Under the pieces are notes generated by a model that was not told where the DNA came from, searched no databases, and was given only the letters and a program-made list of their open reading frames with translations. From Streptomyces griseus subsp. griseus (GTDB lineage Bacteria > Actinomycetota > Actinomycetes > Streptomycetales > Streptomycetaceae): a stretch of 64,000 bases of DNA. The position numbers and the translations under genes are program-made. Position 1 is the first letter of the stretch; every line of letters starts with the position of its first letter. The stretch lies in contig NZ_JOJE01000005.1 in NCBI RefSeq assembly GCF_000720255.1, positions 558,001-622,000 of the forward strand. The letters run 5' to 3'. Below, in pieces: positions 8,293-16,039 of this stretch.

Positions 8293-9830
8293 GACGGTTC
8301 CTCGGGGAGTGCTTCTGGCTCGGGTGGCGACGAACGGCGGGGTCCCGCGGTACGGCCGCGCGTGGACGGCGTACGTGCAGGTGTTCCGGTTTGCGGCACG
8401 CCGTCCCGGTGAGCGCGTACGGCGGCACCCACCGCGTCGGTGAGGCGGTCGACGACCGCTGCCGCCTGCTCGTCGGTGATCGTCAGCGGCGGAAGCAGGC
8501 GGACGACGCTGCCGTGCGGGCCGCCGACGTCGACGATCAGCCCCCGCCGCAGACACTCCCGCTGGACGGCGGCCGCGAGTGCGGGGGCGGCGGGGTGGGG
8601 CGTGCTCGTCGGCTGAGGGAGGCCGGTGGATGCGGGCGAGTCTGCGGATCGGGGCGGGCCCTGGGACCGACGCGGGTCCTCGGGCCGAGGCCGGCCGTCG
8701 CACCGAGGTACGCCATCAGCAGTCGGATCCACCAACTCGACGCCGATCATCAGCCCCCTCCCCCGCACCTCACCCACTCGGTCGAACTCATCCCCCAGCT
8801 CGCGCAATTGCCCGAGCACGCGTGCGCCGAGGGTCGCCGCTCGTTCGGCGAGGCGGTTCGCACGGACGTGGGCGAGGGTGGCCGTTCCCGCGGCCAGGGC
8901 GAGTTGGTTGCCGCGGAAGGTGCCCCGGGGGGCACCGGGCCGCCGTCCCGCGAGGTCGGCGAGGCGCGTCGGATCGGCCGGCTCCTCCAGGTCCGCGCGG
9001 TGGACGACGACGGCCAGCGGCAGGCTGCCGCCGATGGCCTTGGACAGCACCATCACGTCGGGCGTGACGCCACTGTGCTCCACCGCCCAGAACGCCCCGG
9101 TCCGGCCGACGCCGGTGTCCGACTCGTCGGCGATCAGGGGGATGGACCGGTCGGTGGTGAGGCGTCGCATGCGCCGCATCCAGGTGTCCGGCGCGGGGAT
9201 GACGCCGCCCTCGCCCTGGACGGGTTCCAGGATCATCCCGGCCGGGTGACGGACGTCGGAGTCGGGGGCGTCGAGGACGGACTCGGTCCAGCGGGCGGCG
9301 AGTTCGGCGCCGCGCTCGCCGCCGACGCCGAACGGGCAGCGGTAGTCCTGCGGATACGGCAGACGCGCCACGCGCGCCTCGAAGGCACCGTCGGCGCTCG
9401 CGCCGTGGTGGGCGCCGGTGAAGGCGAGGACGCCGGTGCGGCCGGTCGCCGCCCGGACCAGGTCGAAGGCGGCCTCCACCGCGTCCGTGCCGGCGGGTCC
9501 GCAGAACCGTACGCGCGCGTGCCCGGCGAGTCCGGGCGGGAGGGTGTGGAACAGCTCGGTGACGAAGGCGTCCTCGACGGGGGTCGCCAGGCCCAGCACG
9601 TCCAGGGGCGCGCCGGAGTCGAGAACCTTGCGGATCGCCTCCAGGACAACGGGGTGGTTGTGGCCGAGGGCGAGCGTTCCGGCGCCGGAGAGGCAGTCGA
9701 GGTAACGGCGGCCGTGCGCGTCCTCGACGGTCAGCCCGCGGGCCCGGACCGGCACGATGGGCAGGGCGCGCGCGTAGGTGCGCGCCGCCGGCTCACGGGC
9801 CGACTGGCGGCGCGGGATCCCCTCGGTCAT
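8289..9830 (-). CDS. Diaminobutyrate-2-oxoglutarate-type aminotransferase (siderophore)
   Basis: PLP-dependent class III aminotransferase resembling 2,4-diaminobutyrate transaminases such as RhbA, which supply the diamine for schizokinen/rhizobactin-type siderophores. PLP lysine is Lys264 in LSKAIGGSLPL; SGAGTLALGHNHP, EPVQGEGGVIP and the DES(D)TG cofactor region are also present. A proline/serine-rich stretch at residues 367-418 interrupts the small domain and an unstructured tail follows, making 513 residues against about 430-460 usual. The start is ATG 9830; a GTG at 9836 is nearly as good. It is first in a coupled siderophore operon. No diaminobutyrate decarboxylase or monooxygenase gene adjoins it. 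Confidence 0.88.
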   Translation of the reverse strand: MTEGIPRRQSAREPAARTYARALPIVPVRARGLTVEDAHGRRYLDCLSGAGTLALGHNHPVVLEAIRKVLDSGAPLDVLGLATPVEDAFVTELFHTLPPGLAGHARVRFCGPAGTDAVEAAFDLVRAATGRTGVLAFTGAHHGASADGAFEARVARLPYPQDYRCPFGVGGERGAELAARWTESVLDAPDSDVRHPAGMILEPVQGEGGVIPAPDTWMRRMRRLTTDRSIPLIADESDTGVGRTGAFWAVEHSGVTPDVMVLSKAIGGSLPLAVVVHRADLEEPADPTRLADLAGRRPGAPRGTFRGNQLALAAGTATLAHVRANRLAERAATLGARVLGQLRELGDEFDRVGEVRGRGLMIGVELVDPTADGVPRCDGRPRPEDPRRSQGPPRSADSPASTGLPQPTSTPHPAAPALAAAVQRECLRRGLIVDVGGPHGSVVRLLPPLTITDEQAAAVVDRLTDAVGAAVRAHRDGVPQTGTPARTPSTRGRTAGPRRSSPPEPEALPEEPS

Positions 9831-10141
9831 GGCCACGGCCGCTCCCTCACCACGACTCCGCCCCGCCCCGGACAGCAGGAAGCCCACCGCTACAACCTCG
9901 CAGCGCCCGTCGGGTTACGGGTTGCCTCAAGATCTGTGCAGCGCCGGGACCGTGCCGCTCCGCGGCTCGTAGCGAAACCGTTGCCGTTCCATCGGAAGTC
10001 CCCCATGGCGGGCGCATAGGGTGTGGTGCCGTTCCCGGTGGTCGTGAGGCCGGCCTGAACTCGGCATGAGATCATCCTGAGTTCTGTCGGTGGCCCACGG
10101 CCTCCGGCGTCAACTCGGCACACTCCAGGGGGAGTCAGAAC
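9831..10141. other. Divergent intergenic region, siderophore operon and peptidase genes
   Basis: This 311-base region should contain promoters in both directions. I looked for the 19-base DmdR/IdeR iron box (TTAGGTTAGGCT-type) and found no convincing match. A short inverted repeat, GAACTC at 10057-10062 and GAGTTC at 10079-10084, lies about 60-80 bases before the peptidase start and could be an operator. Nothing else is clear. Confidence 0.5.
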
Positions 10142-11371
10142 ATGCGATCCATACGGCCGTCGTCCACCGCCCGTCGAGGGGGGAACGCGCGCCGCAGAAC
10201 CTCCCCCGTGCTGACCGCCGTCGCCCTCGCGTCGGCGCTCGCGCTGACGGCCACCGCCTGCGAGTCGGGCGACGACACGGGCGCGGACGGCCAGGCCTCC
10301 GCCACCGCCGCCGCGGGCTCCGGCGACGGGAAGATCAAGATCCCGGACGACATCAAGGACCAGCTCAAAGAGCACGGGATCGACCTCGACAAGTGGAAGA
10401 ACGGCGCCTGGAAGAACTGGGACAAGGACGACTGGCTGCGCGAGGCCAAGGACTACGTCAACCCGATCATCGAGGGTCTGTGGGACCCGGACCGGATGCG
10501 GGATGCCGAGGACCCGGACAAGAGCGTCGACGACAGCGACATCTCCGGTGACCAGGGCGTGACCGACCCGGAGCCCGCGCCGGTGCAGGCACAGGCCGTG
10601 CCGGCCCAGTACCACGCCAACGCCCCCGAGGCGGGCAAGGTGTTCTTCGACTCCCCCGAAGGCACGATGGTGTGCTCGGCCACGGTCGTGAAGGACCCGG
10701 CGCACCCCGGCAAGTCCAACCTCGTGTGGACGGCGGGCCACTGTGTGCACGCGGGCAAGAAGGGCGGCTGGTTCCGCAACATCGCCTTCGTGCCGTCGTA
10801 CAACGACTCGGCGAAGACGGCCGCGCAGCTGAAGGGCGCCACCCAGGAGCAGGTCGCTCCCTACGGCGTGTGGTGGAGCGACTGGGCGAAGACCTCGCAG
10901 CAGTGGATCGAGCAGGGCGGCCAGACGGGCGGCGACGGTGCCTCGTACGACTACGCCGTCCTCCATGTGACGCCGGAGAAGGGCGGTAACGGCAAGTCGC
11001 TGGAGGAGACGGTCGGTTCGGCGCTGCCGGTGGACTTCAAGGCCCCGGCGGTGGCGAAGGTCAAGAGCATCACGGCGACCGGCTACCCGGCGGCGCCGCC
11101 GTACGACGGCGAGACGATGTTCCGGTGCCAGGACAAGCCGGGCCGGCTCTCGCTCACCGCGTCCGACCCGACGATGTACCGCATCGGCTGCTCGATGACC
11201 GGCGGTTCCTCGGGCGGCGGCTGGGTGGCCACGGGCTCGGACGGCAAGCCGGCGCTGGTGTCCAACACCTCGATCGGCCCGGTCGAGGCGGGCTGGCTCG
11301 CCGGCCCGCGCCTGGGTGACGTGGCCAAGGGCGTGTACGACTCGGTCAGCGACAAGTTCGCCAAGCAGTGA
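10142..11371 (+). CDS. Secreted lipoprotein, trypsin-like (S1/V8-type) serine peptidase
   Basis: Predicted extracytoplasmic lipoprotein with a chymotrypsin-fold peptidase domain. The twin-arginine-like basic leader and hydrophobic segment end in a lipobox (LTATAC), so the cysteine is probably lipidated. A conserved region with Trp-rich KNGAWKNWDKDDWL precedes the catalytic domain. The triad is His200 (TAGHC), Asp270 (YDYAVL) and Ser357 (GSSGGG), as in glutamyl-endopeptidase-like enzymes. The ATG start has GGGGGAG seven bases upstream. A paralogue lies 182 bases downstream on the same strand, apparently from tandem duplication. Substrate unknown. Confidence 0.88.
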   Translation: MRSIRPSSTARRGGNARRRTSPVLTAVALASALALTATACESGDDTGADGQASATAAAGSGDGKIKIPDDIKDQLKEHGIDLDKWKNGAWKNWDKDDWLREAKDYVNPIIEGLWDPDRMRDAEDPDKSVDDSDISGDQGVTDPEPAPVQAQAVPAQYHANAPEAGKVFFDSPEGTMVCSATVVKDPAHPGKSNLVWTAGHCVHAGKKGGWFRNIAFVPSYNDSAKTAAQLKGATQEQVAPYGVWWSDWAKTSQQWIEQGGQTGGDGASYDYAVLHVTPEKGGNGKSLEETVGSALPVDFKAPAVAKVKSITATGYPAAPPYDGETMFRCQDKPGRLSLTASDPTMYRIGCSMTGGSSGGGWVATGSDGKPALVSNTSIGPVEAGWLAGPRLGDVAKGVYDSVSDKFAKQ

Positions 11372-11376
11372 TCCGG

Positions 11377-11435
11377 CGGCGGTGGGCGGCTGACGGAACC
11401 CGTGTCTCACGGGAACCTTCACCGTCCCACCGCCG
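11377..11435 (+). terminator. Stem-loop after the first peptidase gene
   Basis: CGGCGGTGGG (11377-11386) pairs with CCCACCGCCG (11426-11435) and encloses a smaller hairpin (CCCGTG/CACGGG). It sits just after the stop codon of the first peptidase gene and probably separates the two peptidase transcripts. Confidence 0.6.
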
Positions 11436-11553
11436 TTCTTCCCGAATTCCCCGGGCATAGTGGGGTGTTGCTTCCGGCGGTGTCCGCACGGAGGCGTCAG
11501 CTCCATCTGACAAGCACATGACATTCACGCGTTCCAACGGGGGATTTCGCACC

Positions 11554-12765
11554 ATGCGTTCCATACGTACGCCCGTCGCGCGCCCGCGCGGCCGACGGCA
11601 CACCCTCCTCGCAGCCACCGGCCTCGTCGCGGCGCTGGCGCTCACCGCCACCGCCTGTGGCGGTGGTGACGAGGACAAGGCGTCCGGCAAGCCCGGCGAC
11701 TCCACCTCCCAGGCCGCCGACGCCGGCAACGGCAGGGTCAAGGTTCCCGCCGACATCGCGGGCAAGCTCAAGGAGCACGGCATCGATGTCGACAAGTGGG
11801 CGAACGGCGGCTGGAAGAACTGGGACAAGGACAAGTGGCTCAGTGACGCCAAGGACTTCGTCAATCCGGTGATCGAGGGGCTCTGGAAGCCCGACCGGAT
11901 GACGTCCGCGAAGGAGGCCGACAAGACGGTCTCGACGAAGGACGCGGCGGCCGGCCAGGGCGTCAGCGACCCGGAGCCGGCGCCGGTGAAGGCCACGGCC
12001 GAGAAGACGCCGTACCACCGGTACGCGGCCCCGGTCGGCAAGGTCTTCTTCGACTCGCCCGAGGGCGCGATGGTCTGCTCCGGCACGGTCATCAAGGACG
12101 TGAACCACCCGGGCAAGTCCAACCTCGTCTGGACGGCCGGCCACTGCGTGCATGCCGGCGGCGAGGGCGGCTGGTACCGCAACATCGCCTTCGTCCCGGC
12201 CTACAACGACCTCGGCAAGTCCGAGGCCCAGCTGGGCAACGCCACCGCCTCGGAGATCTCCCCCTACGGCAACTGGTGGGCCGACTGGGCGTCGACCTCG
12301 AACGAGTGGATCCAGGGCGGCTCGGAGACGGGCGGCGCGGGTGCCGCGTACGACTACGCCGTGCTGCATGTGAAGCCGGAGCAGGGGTCGAAGTCGCTGG
12401 AGGAGACACTCGGAGGAGCGCTGGACGTGGACTTCACTGCCCCGTCCGCGACCAAGGTCACCGAGATGGGTGCCTGGGGCTACCCGGCCGCGCCGCCGTA
12501 CAACGGTCTGAAGATGTTCAAGTGCATCGACCGGCCGGGCCGTCTGTCGCTGAGCACCAGCCTGCCGACCATGTACCGCATCGGCTGCACCATGACCGGA
12601 GGTTCCTCCGGCGGCGGCTGGTTCCGCATGGTGAACGGCAAGGCCGAGCTGGTCTCCAACACCTCCATCGGCCCGGCCGACAACACCTGGCTCGCGGGCC
12701 CGCAGCTGGGCCCGGAGGCCAAGGCGCTGTACCAGAACATGAGCAAGAAGTACGGCGGTCGGTGA
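11554..12765 (+). CDS. Secreted lipoprotein serine peptidase, paralogue of upstream gene
   Basis: Second S1/V8-type lipoprotein peptidase, closely related along its whole length to the one encoded at 10142. It has a lipobox (LTATAC), the same Trp-rich N-terminal region (GGWKNWDKDKWL) and a complete triad: His197 (TAGHC), Asp267 (YDYAVL), Ser352 (GSSGGG). I chose the ATG at 11554 (MRSIRT) rather than 11518 because the paralogue begins MRSIRP and GGGGGA lies nine bases upstream. Both paralogues keep active sites, so both are probably functional. A strong terminator follows. Confidence 0.88.
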   Translation: MRSIRTPVARPRGRRHTLLAATGLVAALALTATACGGGDEDKASGKPGDSTSQAADAGNGRVKVPADIAGKLKEHGIDVDKWANGGWKNWDKDKWLSDAKDFVNPVIEGLWKPDRMTSAKEADKTVSTKDAAAGQGVSDPEPAPVKATAEKTPYHRYAAPVGKVFFDSPEGAMVCSGTVIKDVNHPGKSNLVWTAGHCVHAGGEGGWYRNIAFVPAYNDLGKSEAQLGNATASEISPYGNWWADWASTSNEWIQGGSETGGAGAAYDYAVLHVKPEQGSKSLEETLGGALDVDFTAPSATKVTEMGAWGYPAAPPYNGLKMFKCIDRPGRLSLSTSLPTMYRIGCTMTGGSSGGGWFRMVNGKAELVSNTSIGPADNTWLAGPQLGPEAKALYQNMSKKYGGR

Positions 12766-12800
12766 CAGCCACGCACTGAGCCGGACGCCCTGACACGTTG

Positions 12801-12844
12801 AAGGCCCGCCCCCTAAAGCGCCATCGGCGGTGGGGGCGGGCCTT
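12801..12844. terminator. Strong bidirectional terminator
   Basis: A perfect 13-bp inverted repeat, AAGGCCCGCCCCC at 12801-12813 and its complement at 12832-12844, with an 18-base loop lies between the converging peptidase and hflX genes. The A- and T-containing stem ends fit an intrinsic terminator in either direction. Confidence 0.85.
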
Positions 12845-12860
12845 TCACACGTGAAACGGG

Positions 12861-14354
12861 TCAGGCCGCCGACGCCGGAACATACGGCGCGAGATCCGCC
12901 GCCAGTTCCTCGTGCACCCGCGCCTTGAGCAGAGTGCCCTCCGCGGTGTGCTCGGCGGAGATCACCTCGCCCTCGTCGTGGGCCCGGGCGACCAGCTTGC
13001 CCTGGGTGTACGGCACCAGCGCCTCGATCTCGACCGAGGGCCTGGGCAGCTCGGCGTCGATCAGCGCCTGCAGCTCGTTGATGCCGAGGCCGGTGCGGGC
13101 CGAGACGGCGATGGCGCGCTTCTCGATCCGCAGCAGCCGCTGGAGCATCAGCGGATCGGCCGCGTCCGCCTTGTTGATCACGACGATCTCGGGTACGTCG
13201 GTGGCGCCGACGTCCCTGATCACCTCGCGCACGGCGGCCAGCTGCTCGTCCGGGTTCGGGTGCGAGCCATCCACCACGTGCAGGATCAGGTCGGACTCGC
13301 CGACCTCCTCCATGGTGGAGCGGAACGCCTCGACCAGGTGGTGCGGCAGATGCCGGACGAAGCCGACGGTGTCCGCCAGCGTGTACAGCCTGCCGCTCGG
13401 GGTCTCGGCCCGGCGCACGGTCGGGTCGAGGGTCGCGAACAGGGCGTTCTCGACCAGCACGCCCGCGCCGGTCAGACGGTTCAGCAGCGAGGACTTGCCG
13501 GCGTTGGTGTAGCCCGCGATGGCGACGGACGGCACCTTGTGGCGCTTGCGCTCCTGGCGCTTGATCTCGCGGCCGGTCTTCATCTCCGCGATCTCCCGGC
13601 GCATCTTCGCCATCTTCTCGCGGATCCGGCGCCGGTCCGTCTCGATCTTGGTCTCACCGGGACCACGGGTGGCGAGGCCGCCGCCCTTGCCGCCGCCCAT
13701 CTGACGGGACAGCGACTGACCCCAGCCTCGCAGCCTCGGCAGCATGTACTGCATCTGCGCGAGCGCGACCTGCGCCTTGCCCTCCCGGGACTTGGCGTGC
13801 TGGGCGAAGATGTCGAGGATCAGGGCCGTTCGGTCGATGACCTTGACCTTGACGACGTCTTCCAGGTGGATGAGCTGGCCGGGGCTCAGCTCACCGTCGC
13901 AGATGACGGTGTCGGCGCCCGTTTCGAGGACGATGTCACGCAGCTCGTCGGCCTTGCCGGAACCGATGTACGTGGCCGCGTCGGGCTTGTCACGGCGCTG
14001 GATCACGCCGTCGAGCACCAGCGCGCCCGCGGTCTCCGCGAGGGCGGCGAGCTCCGTGAGGGAGTTCTCCGCGTCCTGCGCGGTCCCCGAGGTCCAGACG
14101 CCCACGAGCACGACCCGCTCCAGGCGGAGCTGGCGGTACTCGACCTCGGTGACGTCCTCGAGCTCGGTGGAGAGGCCCACCACACGGCGCAGGGCCGCGC
14201 GGTCGGAGCGGTCGAACTGGTCGCCGTCCCGCTCTCCGTCGATCTCGTGGCTCCAGGCGACGTCCTCTTCCATCAGGGCATCGGCCCGAAGACCTTCGGG
14301 GTAGGCGTGCGCGAAGCGCTTGGTGTCCTGGGAAGGGGAAGAAGAGGAGGTCAT
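12861..14354 (-). CDS. hflX: Ribosome-associated GTPase HflX
   Basis: Translational GTPase that binds the large ribosomal subunit and splits or rescues stalled ribosomes under stress. The 497-residue protein has the HflX N-terminal domain (YIGSGKADEL), the glycine-rich linker GGGKGGGLATRGPGETKIE, and a GTPase domain with GYTNAGKSS (G1), TLDPTVR (G2), DTVGF (G3) and NKAD (G4). The acidic N-terminal extension of about 60 residues is common in actinobacterial members. It is transcribed leftward, apparently alone, ending at the strong terminator at 12801-12844. Confidence 0.96.
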   Translation of the reverse strand: MTSSSSPSQDTKRFAHAYPEGLRADALMEEDVAWSHEIDGERDGDQFDRSDRAALRRVVGLSTELEDVTEVEYRQLRLERVVLVGVWTSGTAQDAENSLTELAALAETAGALVLDGVIQRRDKPDAATYIGSGKADELRDIVLETGADTVICDGELSPGQLIHLEDVVKVKVIDRTALILDIFAQHAKSREGKAQVALAQMQYMLPRLRGWGQSLSRQMGGGKGGGLATRGPGETKIETDRRRIREKMAKMRREIAEMKTGREIKRQERKRHKVPSVAIAGYTNAGKSSLLNRLTGAGVLVENALFATLDPTVRRAETPSGRLYTLADTVGFVRHLPHHLVEAFRSTMEEVGESDLILHVVDGSHPNPDEQLAAVREVIRDVGATDVPEIVVINKADAADPLMLQRLLRIEKRAIAVSARTGLGINELQALIDAELPRPSVEIEALVPYTQGKLVARAHDEGEVISAEHTAEGTLLKARVHEELAADLAPYVPASAA

Positions 14355-14482
14355 TGGGTCCTTACGTCGTTGGGGATACCGATTCGGCGGTTCGTAGTGC
14401 TCAACGCACGACTGCCCCGGGAGATTCCCGTGCCGCGCCGACCTGAAGATGGTCGCACGGGACGGGGCGTCTCGTCACGGTG

Positions 14483-15970
14483 TTATTCGTGGGTCCTCTT
14501 CTTGGCCGCCACGGGCTTCCAGTCGGGGTGGCCGGGCATGGGCGGTGTCCTCTCGCCGTACAGCCAGGCCTGGAAGAACCCGCGCAGGTCGCGGCCGGAG
14601 ACGGTGGACGCCAGGGCCACGAAGTCGGCGGTGCTCGCCGCGGCGTCGCGGTGGCGGCTCACCCAGGCCCGCTCCAGCCGCTCGAAGGACCGGTGGCCGA
14701 TCTCCTGGCGCAGGGCGTAGAGGACGAGGGCGGCGCCGTCGTAGACGTTCGGCCGGAAGATGCTGATCTTGTTGCCGGGGTCGGGGGCCTTGGGTGCGGC
14801 GGGCGGTCCGCCGGACGCGCGCCAGCGGTCGGAGGCGCCGTACGCGGCCTTCATGCGCGCCCGCATCGGCTTGTCCGCCTTCTCCTCGGCGTAGAGGGCC
14901 TCGTACCAGGTGGCGTGTCCCTCGTTGAGCCACAGGTCGGACCAGGTGCGCGGGCTGACGCTGTCGCCGAACCACTGGTGGGACAGCTCATGCACCATGA
15001 TCGACTCGACGTACCAGGCGGGGTAGGCGGGCTCGGTGAACAGGTCCTTCTCGAACAGCGAGAGGGTCTGTGTCTCCAGCTCGAAGCCGGTGGCGGCGTC
15101 GGCCATGAGCAGTCCGTACGTCTCGAAGGGGTACGTCCCGACCTTGCTCTCCATCCAGGCGAGCTGGTCCGGGGTCTTCTTCAGCCACGGTTCGAGGGCC
15201 TTGCGGTCCTTCGTGGGCACGACGTCCCGTACCGGCAGGGCGTGCGGGCCCTCGCGGTGCAGCACGCTGGAGCGGCCGATGGAGACCTGGGCGAGCTCGG
15301 TGGCCATGGGGTGCTGGGTGCGGTACGTCCAGGTGGTGGCCCCTCTGCCCCGGTCGACGCCGGTCGGCAGACCGCCCGCGACGGCCGTGTAGCCGTCGGG
15401 GGCGGTGACCCGGATGGTGAACATCGCCTTGTCGGAGGGGTGGTCGTTGCACGGGAACACCAGATGGGCGGCGTCGGCCTGGTTGGCCATGGCGAGCCCG
15501 TCCGAGGTGCGCACCCAGCCGCCGTCGCGGTCCTGGGCGGGCGCGGTGTCGCTGGTGTGGCGCACGGTGATCCGCGTCCAGCTCCCCGTCGGCAGCGGCC
15601 TCCTGGGCGTCACCACCAAATCCTCGCCCGCTCCGGCGAAGGAGGCGGCCTCCCCGTCGACCTGCACGGAGGCGACCTTGCCGTGGGCGAAGTCGAGGTT
15701 GATCCGCTCCAGCTCGGTCGTCGTGAAGGCGTCGATGGTGGTGACGGCCTGGAGCGGCTTGTCGTTTGCGCCGGAATAGGTGAACGAGAGGTCGTACGAC
15801 GCGACGTCGTATCCGGGGTTGCCGAGGTACGGGAAGAGGCGGTCGCCGACGCCGAGCGGGGCCACGGGGGCACTGGCGGCGAGGAGGCAGACGGAGACGG
15901 CGGAGGCGAGGAACGCTGCTTTCAGGTGCCCGGTCCTGCGGCGGCCCTGGGCGCGGGGGGTGTGCGGCAT
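14483..15970 (-). CDS. Secreted M1-family zinc metallopeptidase
   Basis: Predicted exported aminopeptidase-like enzyme. An N-terminal basic region and hydrophobic segment (residues 15-37) form a signal peptide. An M1-type beta-rich N-domain precedes the zinc site HELSHQ (His327, Glu328, His331) with the third ligand Glu350 in NEGHA. The exact M1 exopeptidase loop GxMEN is replaced by GFELETQT, so specificity may differ from classical aminopeptidases. At 495 residues it is much shorter than PepN-like enzymes and matches short Streptomyces secreted M1 peptidases. The ATG at 15970 has only a weak ribosome site. Confidence 0.9.
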   Translation of the reverse strand: MPHTPRAQGRRRTGHLKAAFLASAVSVCLLAASAPVAPLGVGDRLFPYLGNPGYDVASYDLSFTYSGANDKPLQAVTTIDAFTTTELERINLDFAHGKVASVQVDGEAASFAGAGEDLVVTPRRPLPTGSWTRITVRHTSDTAPAQDRDGGWVRTSDGLAMANQADAAHLVFPCNDHPSDKAMFTIRVTAPDGYTAVAGGLPTGVDRGRGATTWTYRTQHPMATELAQVSIGRSSVLHREGPHALPVRDVVPTKDRKALEPWLKKTPDQLAWMESKVGTYPFETYGLLMADAATGFELETQTLSLFEKDLFTEPAYPAWYVESIMVHELSHQWFGDSVSPRTWSDLWLNEGHATWYEALYAEEKADKPMRARMKAAYGASDRWRASGGPPAAPKAPDPGNKISIFRPNVYDGAALVLYALRQEIGHRSFERLERAWVSRHRDAAASTADFVALASTVSGRDLRGFFQAWLYGERTPPMPGHPDWKPVAAKKRTHE

Positions 15971-16039
15971 GCACCACCGCTACCAGCGCGCGCGTGCGTC
16001 ACGGCGACGACGCGCGACCGGCCCACCCGAACGAGTTGC

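Noticed and set aside
8293..8703. N-terminal extension of the NIS synthetase
   Set aside because: It overlaps the aminotransferase gene, is Arg/Pro-rich, and the TTG at 8292 has a good ribosome site and TTGA coupling.
9900..9935. Possible iron-regulator box before the siderophore operon (GGGTTACGGGTTGCCTCAA)
   Set aside because: It aligns poorly with the 19-base DmdR/IdeR consensus and lacks its symmetry.
9890..11524. 544-codon antisense frame over the first peptidase gene
   Set aside because: The opposite strand encodes a protein with signal sequence and catalytic triad; the antisense product is compositionally biased and motif-free.
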